This document shows, piece after piece, positions 43,344-52,096 of a stretch of 64,000 bases of DNA. Source of the DNA: Pedobacter frigidisoli (GTDB lineage: Bacteria; Bacteroidota; Bacteroidia; Sphingobacteriales; Sphingobacteriaceae). The notes under the pieces are model-generated. The model made no database searches and was not told where the DNA came from. It saw nothing but the letters and a program-made list of their open reading frames with translations. The stretch is taken from contig NZ_SJSN01000008.1 of the NCBI RefSeq assembly GCF_004331675.1, positions 186,001 through 250,000 on the forward strand, read 5' to 3'. A program made the position numbers and the translations under genes. The stretch's first letter is position 1, and every line of letters starts with the position of its first letter.

Positions 43344-44540
43344 TTATTTACCACTCAACCTATCGTGCTGATGGGAACTGCCCCCAGATTTTCCATCAGG
43401 GAAATAATCACCCTGGCTTGCTCCAGCATAACCCTGGCTCATCATCCGAGGCCCATTCCCCAAGGCATCGGCTGCCATACCCATTCCAGCAGAACCGGCC
43501 GAACTAGCCATCCTCGAAGAACTGGATATGATCATGTTGGTCTTCTGAAGGATGGTATTACCACCGCCCGCATGCACGATATAGTTAGCCACCGTCGGCA
43601 CGCAGAAGTAAGCCACGATCCCAATGATTATAAAAATCAGATAAGCCACATCACTGGAAGAGAAAAAGGTTTCCCCTTCCTGGCCGATCTGGGATATATC
43701 GAGCTTTAACATATTCTCCTGAATCTTACCCAGAATGCTGCCCAGGATATTGGCGATCGGCAGCCACATGAAAATGTTTACGTACCTGGCAATCCAAACC
43801 GTCAAGCTCTGCTGAAAGCCGTCAAACACTGCAAAACCGAATACCAGTGGCCCTAGAATGGTCAAAACAATTAAAATGAAGGTCCGCACCACATTGATGC
43901 AGAGCGCCGCCGCCGCATACAAAACCTCCAGCACCTCCGCCATCCACTGCTTGATCGAGTTACGGAAATTATAGCCCTGCTTTTCCATAAAAAAGCTCAT
44001 GTCGTTAGAGACCGATTCCAGCATCCCCTCGCTCTGGGCCTCCGGATCATCAGGATGCGTGTAGCGATACCACCTCTCTCTGTCCCCGGAACCATCCTCG
44101 CCCACGTACATCTGCCATTTCTTCGTTTTCTTCAACGCCGCCTCTTTCTGCGCCAATAGCACCGCAATGGCCTTATTACTATCCTTCACCATCGAACCGG
44201 TTGCCGAAACCGTAGGTTGCAATACCCCATTGAAAAGCGCCATCACCAACGGAAACATCACGATCGCCATCCCCAAGGCAAATGGTCGCAACAAAGGATA
44301 GAAATCGATCGCCTCGGCCACGGCAATCTGGCGCCACACCCTTGATCCAATATACCACAGTGCCCCAAAGCCCGCAATCCCCCGCGACACATCGATCAGC
44401 TTCGAACAGAGTGGGATCATGTCCTGATATACCTTTTCAAGCACCGGCTGCATACCGTTCAGCGAATCCGAAATCCCTTGCGCAGAAACCTGATTGGGCA
44501 AAAGCAGAGCCCCAAGCCCTACCAAAAATCTCTTTTCCAT
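43344..44540 (-). CDS. traJ: conjugative transposon protein TraJ
   Basis: 398 aa with a signal-like N-terminus and several membrane helices, the VirB6-like component of the transfer channel. Landmarks: AGFGALWYIGSRVWRQIAVA, IDFYPLLRPFALGMAIVMFP, VRTFILIVLTILGPLVFGFA, WIARYVNIFMWLPIANILGS. The C-terminal 80 residues are Gly/Ser/Met-rich and soluble. It lies 12 bp after the third traI-like gene, so it is translated from the same mRNA. Confidence 0.93.
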   Translation of the reverse strand: MEKRFLVGLGALLLPNQVSAQGISDSLNGMQPVLEKVYQDMIPLCSKLIDVSRGIAGFGALWYIGSRVWRQIAVAEAIDFYPLLRPFALGMAIVMFPLVMALFNGVLQPTVSATGSMVKDSNKAIAVLLAQKEAALKKTKKWQMYVGEDGSGDRERWYRYTHPDDPEAQSEGMLESVSNDMSFFMEKQGYNFRNSIKQWMAEVLEVLYAAAALCINVVRTFILIVLTILGPLVFGFAVFDGFQQSLTVWIARYVNIFMWLPIANILGSILGKIQENMLKLDISQIGQEGETFFSSSDVAYLIFIIIGIVAYFCVPTVANYIVHAGGGNTILQKTNMIISSSSRMASSAGSAGMGMAADALGNGPRMMSQGYAGASQGDYFPDGKSGGSSHQHDRLSGK

Positions 44541-44552
44541 AATTTCTAATGC

Positions 44553-45185
44553 TTATTGTCCGTAATACATTTTCAGCTGATCGATCTCCCTTTTCTCTTT
44601 CTGCTTTTGCTTAAAGAGCACCACCGCACCCCGATTGAAATTTCGAAGGAACTCCAGCTTGTCCGAGGTATCCAGAAAGATCCGATCGATCGCCTTCAGC
44701 CGCTCCTCATCGCTCATTCGCAGTTTACTTGAAGTAACCACCATTGTCAGGTCTTCCAAATTTTGGAGCGAGGCATCAAACAGCGAGGAATACACGTTTC
44801 CAAGATAATCCAGCTCATCTGAATTAAATACATCTGCTCCCCGAAAGGCATGAAGCTCCGCCTTGTATTCCGAAACGATACTCTTCTGCGCAGAGATGAT
44901 ATCCGCCACCCTGCGGTACTTTTTCACCTCGGGCGAGACCACCATCAGCCCGTCAAGAAAAACCTCATGCAAAGAGAAATTTCCCGAAGCAATATCCTTT
45001 ACTTTTTTATAACCCTGCGAGATCACGGTGTAGCCTTTTTTCATATCGGCCAGAATATTCTTCAGCTGGGAGAGTTTCTCTACGTTCAGCATCAGTTGAG
45101 TCGCCTCGCTGGACTGGGCACTGGCGCCCAGCCCGCAAAGCAACATCACCCAAACCACCAGACTATATCTTCTAATTTTTTTCAT
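44553..45185 (-). CDS. TraI-like exported protein, third paralogue
   Basis: 210 aa with signal peptide (ends GASAQ). Residues 35-205 share with the next two genes the plan LNVEKL.....KKGYTVISQGYK, a helical bundle, and a closing SDEERLKAIDRIF-type segment. Bacteroidetes databases often label this family TerB-like/conjugal transfer protein TraI. Function in the mating channel is unclear. Its first 14 bp overlap the previous paralogue's end. Confidence 0.75.
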   Translation of the reverse strand: MKKIRRYSLVVWVMLLCGLGASAQSSEATQLMLNVEKLSQLKNILADMKKGYTVISQGYKKVKDIASGNFSLHEVFLDGLMVVSPEVKKYRRVADIISAQKSIVSEYKAELHAFRGADVFNSDELDYLGNVYSSLFDASLQNLEDLTMVVTSSKLRMSDEERLKAIDRIFLDTSDKLEFLRNFNRGAVVLFKQKQKEKREIDQLKMYYGQ

Positions 45186-45840
45186 AAAGCCTCCTTATCG
45201 ATTCTATATCCAATTTTTCCAATTTTTGGCTTTGCAATAAAAGCTGGGCTTCCGTGCAGAACCACCTTGTAAAGCCAGCCTTTTCCTGCATCGAGGTGTG
45301 TATTTTCTTCACCCTTGAAAGCCTTTCTGAATCGCTCATTTCCAGGTCGCCCGATAAAACAACATCTAATAGTTCATCCAGATCGGCATTGCATTCTGCC
45401 ATGACCTCTTCCTGTACAGCTTTGTAATATTCCGAATTTGGGGCTGGGCTTAGAGCTGAGCTTTTCTGCAAAGCCCTAAAACTGGAATTGATGCCCAATT
45501 GAAACTTCACGATTTCCTCCACCCTAACATCCTTCCTCACCAATAAACTCACTTTCGATAGCGCCGAAATAAAGGCTTCATGCAACTTGAACTCCCCGGA
45601 AGTGAAATCATTAATGGTTTCCAAACCACCACTAACCAGTTTATAGCCCTTCCAGGCCTGATCTGCATAGAGCTTCAGGTATGCGACCTGTTTGAGCAGG
45701 TATTTCTCCTGCGTTTTCTTCTGCCGAAATATCTCATTGTAATTTTGGGCTTTGCAGGAAGCGGCGCTTATAGCCAAGCCCCAAATCACCATCACAAAAA
45801 CAAAAAGATTTTTGCACTTTGATTTAATTCTCGATCCCAT
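45172..45840 (-). CDS. TraI-like exported protein, second paralogue
   Basis: 222 aa, signal sequence ending SAASCKAQ (a lipobox-like Cys is possible). It carries YADQAWKGYKLVSGGLETIND, then RVKKIHTSMQEKAG, parallel to the neighbouring copies. Sequence identity to them is modest by eye, so the duplications are old. Start overlaps the preceding gene by 17 bp and its end overlaps the next by 14 bp: a tight translational chain. Confidence 0.75.
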   Translation of the reverse strand: MGSRIKSKCKNLFVFVMVIWGLAISAASCKAQNYNEIFRQKKTQEKYLLKQVAYLKLYADQAWKGYKLVSGGLETINDFTSGEFKLHEAFISALSKVSLLVRKDVRVEEIVKFQLGINSSFRALQKSSALSPAPNSEYYKAVQEEVMAECNADLDELLDVVLSGDLEMSDSERLSRVKKIHTSMQEKAGFTRWFCTEAQLLLQSQKLEKLDIESIRRLYEKN

Positions 45841-46516
45841 ACAGTTCCTTTAGTTTAGCCACTTCATCCAAAGACTTGGCACGTTGTATCGACAATAAAC
45901 TATTCTCCCTATTGAACTTTTTCAGATCCTGCCAGTTCTCGTCCATCGCATCCGCCGCCACTACGATCAGCTCCAATCGAGCCGCATCTGACATCTGCGT
46001 CTTGAATGAACCCACAATGGAAAGTATCCCGTCCACATTCTTCACCGATTGCTCGAGTATCCCCAGATACACCTTTTCCATTGCATTCAGCTCATCAGGA
46101 GAAAAATGCCCCGACTTGCCAAACAGGTTCCAAGCCCACTTGTACTCCTCCACGATCTTCACCTGCACCTCAGTAAGGTCACGCAATCTTTTGTAGTACA
46201 CGATCGCCGATTTCACCTTCCAGAGCTCCTCATAATACTGCCCATAAAGTTCCTTTTGCTTCTGTGTCCAGTCCGCAATCTCACCCAGCTTCAGCTTTGA
46301 AAGTTGGTTCTCCAAGACCTTCTGCGCATTCTGCAGCCAAATCGTTTCGTTCTGCAACCTTTGCACCTTTAGGTCCATCGCCTTGATCACTTTTTTCACC
46401 CCTGCCTTGATCACCTCCAAAAACGCCACCTGCGCATTCGCCCCAGTCGGCAGCGACACAAATATTGTCATCGCCGAGATCGGCAGTATCACCATAAACT
46501 TTTTCATGCTATTCAT
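45824..46516 (-). CDS. traI: conjugative transposon protein TraI-like, first paralogue
   Basis: 230 aa from ATG 46516 (ATG 46537 and 46507 are alternatives). Signal peptide KKFMVILPISAMTIFVSLPTGANAQ-like (ends ANAQ), then a long helical coiled region (VIKAMDLKVQRLQNETIWLQ) and the family closing segment SDAARLELIVVAADAMDENW. It is the best match of the three to the standard ICE TraI family and leads the three-gene series. Confidence 0.8.
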   Translation of the reverse strand: MNSMKKFMVILPISAMTIFVSLPTGANAQVAFLEVIKAGVKKVIKAMDLKVQRLQNETIWLQNAQKVLENQLSKLKLGEIADWTQKQKELYGQYYEELWKVKSAIVYYKRLRDLTEVQVKIVEEYKWAWNLFGKSGHFSPDELNAMEKVYLGILEQSVKNVDGILSIVGSFKTQMSDAARLELIVVAADAMDENWQDLKKFNRENSLLSIQRAKSLDEVAKLKELYGIEN

Positions 46517-46592
46517 ATTTTGATTTTCAATTGCCATGAAGAGCGCTATGCGGTTTCCATAGTTCCCATCATTTTCATATTCTTAATTCCTG

Positions 46593-46964
46593 TTAATTGA
46601 TTTTTTTATACACCCTGGCACCGACTTTCAGTTCATCCCCATTTGGATAAAAGGTGATTACTCTCCCTTTCTTCAATTCGGTTAAACTTTTTGTCGCTGT
46701 GCTGTAAGCGCAGCTCCATTTTTCCGTTTCATATTCCCTCGCCCCAACCTTGCCATTGGTGATCAGGTTATATCCTGTCCGCCTGTGGATGACATAATTG
46801 TTCCCGTCCACCTGCTCGACTTTCAGAGTATCGCTGGCGATACTAAATTCGCCCCCAGCGCTGTTTACGTATGTCCCCGGCATAAAATCCCTGACCTTAT
46901 CTCCCGTACAGCTTGCCAGGGCAAAGCATGAGCATAGCCATAGCAATAATTTGATTGCTTTCAT
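46593..46964 (-). CDS. ICE lipoprotein
   Basis: 123 aa. Signal with lipobox (CFALASCTGDK). The mature part is a small beta domain (MPGTYVNSAGGEFSIASDTL, GRVITFYPNGDELKV). It lies between traG and the first traI-like gene, a position where such lipoproteins are frequent in Sphingobacteriaceae ICEs. It may anchor the mating apparatus to the outer membrane. No further function can be given. Confidence 0.78.
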   Translation of the reverse strand: MKAIKLLLWLCSCFALASCTGDKVRDFMPGTYVNSAGGEFSIASDTLKVEQVDGNNYVIHRRTGYNLITNGKVGAREYETEKWSCAYSTATKSLTELKKGRVITFYPNGDELKVGARVYKKIN

Positions 46965-47076
46965 CTTCTTCGTTTTTGATTAAAATTTTGTTGATTTTTT
47001 TTGACTGGGCGAATGGCTTTGCTTTCCCTCAGCATCGTCTTAGCAAAGCCCGAAACTACCTCAACTGATCTCCATT

Positions 47077-49527
47077 TTACCCAGGCTTTTCTCTGATTTC
47101 CTGCGCCAGAACCGCAATCCCCTTCTGCATCGAGCCGTACTTCCTGGCATATTCCATCACCCGAACCTTTTCCCTTTCCTCGGTGGTATAGCACAGGTAT
47201 TCCTCCATCGAAACCTCTGTCCGATAAACCTTGCTCATCTGCCCGCCGATAGAAATGAATACTTCCTTGTATTTTCGCTTCGGATCATTTGCTTTATTGA
47301 GTGATAGCACCTGCGCCTTTTCCTTATCTGTCAATCCCAAAAGCTCCTGTATCTGATCGAACTTGTTCTGATATTTGCTCTGGTCTAACAAAATCTTGCA
47401 GTCCGAATTATTGATGATCGCCTGTTTGACAATCGGACTAGAAATAATATCCTCGACCTCTTGGGTCACCACGATCGCCTCTCCGAAATGCTTACGCACC
47501 GTCTTGAACAGGTACTTCAGTTGCTCAGCCATCCCTTCCTTGGCAATCGCCTTCCAGGCCTCCTCGCAAAGGAACACCTTGCGAACGCCTTTCAATTTCC
47601 TCATCTTGGAGATGAAGACCTCCATGATGATCAGTGTCACCACCGGAAAAAGGATCGGATGGTCCTTGATGTTGTCCAGCTCAAAGACAATGAATGGCTG
47701 GGAAAGCAAATCCAAATTTTCACGGGCATTCAAAAGGTAATCAAACTCCCCGCCCCGATAAAAAGGCGAAAGCACATAGATGAAGTTCTGGATATCAAAA
47801 TCCGCTGCCTTTACCTTGCTGCGCTCCAATTCCGCCCCATACCCCGATTGCAAATACTCATAAAAGGAATTAAAGCAGGGAAAGATGTCAGGCCTGTTAG
47901 CCAAAAACTCAAAATAAAGCGTCAGCGCACCGGAAAGCGCCACATACTCCGATCGCCTGAAAGTCTCATCATCCTTTTTCCATAAAGCCAAAAGCAGCGT
48001 CTTGATTGATTCCTTCTTCTCGGTATCCATCACATCGCCCTCGCCTAAATAGAATGGATTAAAGGCAATAGGGTTTTCTTCTGAATAGGTAAAATAATAA
48101 CCGCCCATTAGCTCGCACAGCCCTGAATAACTATGCCCCACGTCCACGATTACCACATGCGCCCCCTGCTCAGCGTAGCTCCGCATCAGATGGTTGGTCA
48201 AAAACGACTTCCCGGACCCAGATGGTCCCAAGATGAACTTATTCCGATTGGTCGCTACGCCCAAGGCAATCGGCTCGTCCGAGATATCCACATGGACCGG
48301 ACGCCCAGAAAGCCTGTCCCCCAGCCGAACCCCAAAAGGCGAAATACTCGAACGGTAATTACTCTCCAGATTAAAAAAACAGGTCGCCTGCTCCAGAAAA
48401 GTATCAAAGGTATCGTTCATCGGAAAGTCCGCCTGGTTCCCCGGAAGCCCCGCAAACCAAACTTGCGACTGCCCGTCAGTCTCCTGTTTCGCCACGGAAT
48501 CCATCTGGGCCATAGAAGAAGAAACCAGACTCCGAACCTCTTTCATCTCAGCTAAATCCTCACTCCAACACAGCACGTTGAAGTGAGACTTCACTGGCAA
48601 TCTTCCCGCAGCGATCGCCTCGTTCAGAAAATCGTTTACCGCATCCCGAGAGATCGCATTTTCCCGACTATATCCCGAAAGCGACTGCAAGCGCAATTTC
48701 TTTGCCTCCAGCCTTTTCAGAGTGGCGCCAGCATCGTCTAAAAAGACATACTGGTTATAGATATGATTACAGTTCAGTAGCTGACCCAACGGAGAGGCAA
48801 ACCCCACCGAAAACTTGGTCCGATCGGTGGAGTACTTATCGTTATTGATCCGGGAACCCACCATCGAAGGCAGGTCCTCTACATCTGACAAGGTAAACAG
48901 CTGGCAATGCTTGTCGCCGACCCTTATTTCATCTTTCAGATGGATATCCCTAATTACCGAAGCTTCACCTTGGCCAAGCAAAAAACAATAACGCTCCAGT
49001 ACGCCCGGAACATTAGCCGTTCCCGCCAGCTCATCATCACCCAGCCTTTCCAAGGAAACAAATCCCGAATCCTCCATCACCCTTTTGAACTGACCCACAC
49101 TATCCAAGAACTCATCCAGCAAAATCTTGCTTGTGGCTATACTTGGAGCGATGCTTTTGCGCAGCACATTGCTTAAAGAAGAGCTTGAAAGCTTCCTGCC
49201 CACAGGTTTTCTGGTCAGAAAGATATAGCAGCTATGGTCAAGGCATTCCCTTTCGTTAAAAAACCTTTCCGAAGACCTAGACAGAAAACTGTCCCCGGCA
49301 CTTTCAAAGTCCGCCTTAAAGCTCCCCTTTGTAAACCAGTCCTGCTTATGGAACATCGAGTTAGCTGGCATCAGCTTGATTGCTTTTACCCACCCCTGGT
49401 GATAGGTCTCGTACTCCCTGTCTGATAGCGTAAAGATTTCGGGCAGTTGCACCTTAAACCCAACCGTTACATCGCCCTGCCTGGATAAAATACACCCGTG
49501 CTCGATCTTATAGATCGGCAATATCAT
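47077..49527 (-). CDS. traG: TraG, VirB4-type conjugation ATPase
   Basis: 816 aa from ATG 49527, which follows the traF stop by 1 bp; a GTG at 49548 would overlap traF. An N-terminal TraC-like domain (LPIYKIEHGCILSRQGDVTV, LPEIFTLSDREYETYHQGW) precedes the motor with Walker A GPSGSGKSF and Walker B VRKVFLCEEAWK. CTnDOT nomenclature calls this VirB4-like ATPase TraG. It energises assembly of the mating channel. The fold and motifs look intact. Confidence 0.95.
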   Translation of the reverse strand: MILPIYKIEHGCILSRQGDVTVGFKVQLPEIFTLSDREYETYHQGWVKAIKLMPANSMFHKQDWFTKGSFKADFESAGDSFLSRSSERFFNERECLDHSCYIFLTRKPVGRKLSSSSLSNVLRKSIAPSIATSKILLDEFLDSVGQFKRVMEDSGFVSLERLGDDELAGTANVPGVLERYCFLLGQGEASVIRDIHLKDEIRVGDKHCQLFTLSDVEDLPSMVGSRINNDKYSTDRTKFSVGFASPLGQLLNCNHIYNQYVFLDDAGATLKRLEAKKLRLQSLSGYSRENAISRDAVNDFLNEAIAAGRLPVKSHFNVLCWSEDLAEMKEVRSLVSSSMAQMDSVAKQETDGQSQVWFAGLPGNQADFPMNDTFDTFLEQATCFFNLESNYRSSISPFGVRLGDRLSGRPVHVDISDEPIALGVATNRNKFILGPSGSGKSFLTNHLMRSYAEQGAHVVIVDVGHSYSGLCELMGGYYFTYSEENPIAFNPFYLGEGDVMDTEKKESIKTLLLALWKKDDETFRRSEYVALSGALTLYFEFLANRPDIFPCFNSFYEYLQSGYGAELERSKVKAADFDIQNFIYVLSPFYRGGEFDYLLNARENLDLLSQPFIVFELDNIKDHPILFPVVTLIIMEVFISKMRKLKGVRKVFLCEEAWKAIAKEGMAEQLKYLFKTVRKHFGEAIVVTQEVEDIISSPIVKQAIINNSDCKILLDQSKYQNKFDQIQELLGLTDKEKAQVLSLNKANDPKRKYKEVFISIGGQMSKVYRTEVSMEEYLCYTTEEREKVRVMEYARKYGSMQKGIAVLAQEIREKPG

Positions 49528-49528
49528 C

Positions 49529-49864
49529 TTAGATTCCACCACGATCACCTCCTTTCAACGAAACAAATACTCGACGCGAAGAAAACCTGATGTGGCTTGG
49601 GATACTGCGCTTGGCAAAGAATTTACCAAGCCCATGCACACCAAACCGCTTTGACAACCTGAACACCCCGCCAAACCAACCACCTCCCAGACTTAAAATC
49701 AGCGGAACTACCACATAGATCGGCGTTCCAACAATGTAGAGCGCTGCGAACAGCACCAACAAAAACACCAATCCACCAGCAAGCACCCCGATGTAAACAC
49801 CTTTCAGCCCCTTAAACTCAATTGGTCTACTCACCCCTTTATTTACCTGATATACACTAGCCAT
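49529..49864 (-). CDS. traF: TraF (DUF4133)
   Basis: 111 aa from ATG 49864; the open frame extends further but MASVYQVNKGVSRPIEFKGL is the usual family start. DUF4133 with two membrane helices (LAGGLVFLLVLFAALYIVG, YVVVPLILSLGGGWFGGVF). In CTnDOT-like elements this is TraF, an inner-membrane channel component of the VirB3 kind. 17 bp after traE and 1 bp before traG. Confidence 0.92.
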   Translation of the reverse strand: MASVYQVNKGVSRPIEFKGLKGVYIGVLAGGLVFLLVLFAALYIVGTPIYVVVPLILSLGGGWFGGVFRLSKRFGVHGLGKFFAKRSIPSHIRFSSRRVFVSLKGGDRGGI

Positions 49865-49881
49865 CACAAATCCTCCCAAAG

Positions 49882-50196
49882 CTAAATCCCAAAAAACGAC
49901 TTTAATACCGTCGCCACTACCACCAAAAAGATGCACGAACCGAACCAGGCTGCAGCTACTTTATTGGTATCAGGCTCCCCTGCATTCCACTTGTTGAACA
50001 CCTTAACCGCACCGATGATACCCACAACTGCACCGATCGCGTACATCAGATCGCAGCCCGTATCAAAATAACCCTTCACCTTGTTGGTCGCCTCCTGAAT
50101 CCCCGCATTCCCATCCTGCCCAAAAGCTGAAACAGCAACCAAAACAATCAAAGAAACCGAAACCAAACGAAACCCCACAAATCTTATATTTTTCAT
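49882..50196 (-). CDS. traE: TraE (DUF4134)
   Basis: 104 aa from ATG 50196. Signal peptide (ends SAFGQ), then a DUF4134 core with two membrane helices: DLMYAIGAVVGIIGAVKVFN and AAWFGSCIFLVVVATVLKSFF. This is the pilin-like VirB2 counterpart in the Bacteroidetes system. Family length is typical. Closely spaced with the upstream membrane protein (29 bp) and traF. Confidence 0.93.
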   Translation of the reverse strand: MKNIRFVGFRLVSVSLIVLVAVSAFGQDGNAGIQEATNKVKGYFDTGCDLMYAIGAVVGIIGAVKVFNKWNAGEPDTNKVAAAWFGSCIFLVVVATVLKSFFGI

Positions 50197-50225
50197 ATCC
50201 AGTATGTTTATAAATCCTAACTTAA

Positions 50226-50777
50226 CTAATACCACAGATTATCCACCTCATCCGCTGTCAAGTGGAACGAGGCCCGTTCGACGACGAAACCTGTCAATGC
50301 ACCCACCGATGGATGCCCACCAAGCGGCCCATATTCCTGCTTCACCCTTTCCAATAGCCTAAAGAAATCTTTCTTATTTCCTGCCCTTTTCTCTAGCTCC
50401 AAGAACACCACTTTCAGCTCCTGAACCACATCTGCAACAAGCCCAACCTGGTCGTACCTGCCATCAGATTTCGAAGCAGAAAAAGCAACCTGAGAGGAAC
50501 TCTTCACTTCCACCCCATCGGGCAATTTCGACGTCCCCATCAGCGCTGCATCAACTTCCATTTCGATCTCTCTATCTCCAACCCTCGACCCCACCACAAG
50601 GCCAGTTTTACCCAAGCCACCACCAGAAACACCAACGCCAACATCGCCACCACGACCACCACCCAAAAAAGCATTCAGCTCGGCACGATAAAAAAACAGT
50701 AACACAAATACATACCACAAAAAAGAAAGTAGCGCTGCAGCAATCAGAAACTGCCCCCAAGAAAACTGTTGTAACAT
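50226..50777 (-). CDS. membrane protein at the traD position
   Basis: 183 aa. One N-terminal membrane segment (FLIAAALLSFLWYVFVLLFFY), then a Gly/Val-rich low-complexity linker (VGVGVSGGGLG), and a C-terminal helical part (KKDFFRLLERVKQEYGPLG). Similar unnamed proteins precede traE in related ICEs. It is the first gene of the tra operon, which is transcribed leftward from the 50778-51550 gap. No enzyme motif is visible. Confidence 0.65.
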   Translation of the reverse strand: MLQQFSWGQFLIAAALLSFLWYVFVLLFFYRAELNAFLGGGRGGDVGVGVSGGGLGKTGLVVGSRVGDREIEMEVDAALMGTSKLPDGVEVKSSSQVAFSASKSDGRYDQVGLVADVVQELKVVFLELEKRAGNKKDFFRLLERVKQEYGPLGGHPSVGALTGFVVERASFHLTADEVDNLWY

Positions 50778-51550
50778 AAGATTGAAATCAACCCAAAGGC
50801 CCCATTGCCCTCAGAACGAGAGCAAAATTGAACAGATTCAAAATCGAAGAATGACAAGCACGTTGGCACAGCCCCTATATTCGTCGATATAAAAGCCTGC
50901 CAGGCAATCTGTTGAAAAGATGCCGCTCGAAAAATTCAGGATTCACTATATCTGTTCAGCCTCCTATGTTTTGCTGGAAGTACGGCAAGGGCTTATCATC
51001 TGATATTGAATTTGGTGTCTTCCATTCATCTTGCTAAATACCTTCAATCTCCGGAGGCTACTTTGCAGGATTTTTTGGAATATCTTTCAGATTTATTTAG
51101 GACAATTTGGATGTCTAATGAACCCTGACCACTGGAGAAGTCGGCGGTAAAATTAACTGTTCACATAATAGCGTTTTTTTTGTTTAACTTAAAGCATGGG
51201 TGTATGGCCGATATCGGCTAACCATTTTTTATTTGGTATTTGGATTTCCTTAAGCGAATTCCTGAACCAAGATAACAATGAAAAATAGATTCGTAAACAC
51301 CTAATTGTTAGTGCTTTATTCCACCATTCGAATTATCAAATCATCATAATAGGAGGACTGTTAATATCCGTAGCATTTATTATTCGCTTTTTGCTGTTTT
51401 TGGACAAATATGCCCTAAGAAATTACTATTTCTTTTGTTGGTATTAATTTGCCAATTATCGACCGTTGTTAAACTGTAAATTTTGTTTAATCTTGATTAT
51501 TACCTATTTTTATCAAAAGCTTTTTCCTCCTATCTAATCGCACTCCTCAA
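50778..51550. other. 773-bp gap between tra operon and cargo
   Basis: No intact gene. It should hold the promoter of the leftward tra operon. It contains an ORF-like fragment at 50915-51127 and, at about 51314-51450, another short open stretch with a hydrophobic core (IIIIGGLLISVAFIIRFLLF) but no start codon. The sequence becomes AT-rich towards the RelA/SpoT fragment, which marks an exchange point between element backbone and cargo. Confidence 0.5.
50915..51127 (+). pseudogene. unassigned 70-codon protein remnant
   Basis: 70 open codons between TGA (50912) and TGA (51125) without a usable ATG at the front. The conceptual sequence looks protein-like: ARKIQDSLYLFSLLCFAGST, then LNLVSSIHLAKYLQSPEATL and LEYLSDLFRTIWMSNEP. 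I cannot name the family; it resembles the C-terminus of an ICE-encoded helical protein. Probably the stump of a gene removed when the cargo region was acquired. Confidence 0.4.
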
Positions 51551-52075
51551 ATGATAAGTAAAGCCGATTTTTTCAAGAAATACAATATTTTAGAAAAGGA
51601 ATTTGAATATAATGAAAGTCTAGACTGGAGAGAACTGAATGCTATATACGAAGATTATGTTCAGTTTATTTCCAAACAGAAACTAGATAGCGTAGCAAGC
51701 CACTACGCGAATATGTTAGCCGCCAGCTGCAGCCAAATCCATTCCATTAGGTTTAGGATGAAAGATCCGGAACACCTAATTGAAAAAATCATAAGGGAAA
51801 AAATCAAGAATAAGAATAATTCACCAATCAATATTAACAACTACCGAACTAAAGTAGAGGATATTATAGGGATTAGACTCCTTCATGTTTTTAAGCATGA
51901 GTGGAAAGATATCCATAAGTGTATTGAGATTGATAACAATACGACGCCCCCTTATGCATTTTGTCGAGATGGCGACGATGAAGATTTTATCAGAGAGGTG
52001 AGGGAACATAATCTATTGCTAAAACACGACGAGGAAGGATATCGTTCAATTCAGAATCACAAAACAATGAATTAA
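51551..52075 (+). pseudogene. RelA/SpoT-domain small alarmone synthetase, 3'-truncated
   Basis: 174 aa, about half the length expected. The N-terminal helices (FFKKYNILEKEFEYNESLDW, LNAIYEDYVQF) and the first part of the (p)ppGpp synthetase fold (IHSIRFRMKDPEHLIEKII, YRTKVEDIIGIRLLHVFKHEW) are present. The chain then stops at GYRSIQNHKTMN where the family continues GYRSIHY... and the catalytic Glu/Gln-rich segment (E-x-Q-x-R-T) is missing. It therefore should not make alarmone. The 3' end is 21 bp from the convergent qatD, so the break coincides with the edge of the Qat cassette. Confidence 0.75.
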
Positions 52076-52096
52076 ACAACATCAGTAAACTCGATA

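Noticed and set aside
46961..47194. Minus-strand ORF of 77 aa overlapping the traG 3' end
   Set aside because: Its sequence is low-complexity (Lys/Gly rich) and it overlaps a conserved ATPase gene; it reads as a shadow frame.
51314..51450. Hydrophobic short ORF in the gap before the RelA/SpoT fragment
   Set aside because: It has no start codon and no conserved neighbour; probably chance.
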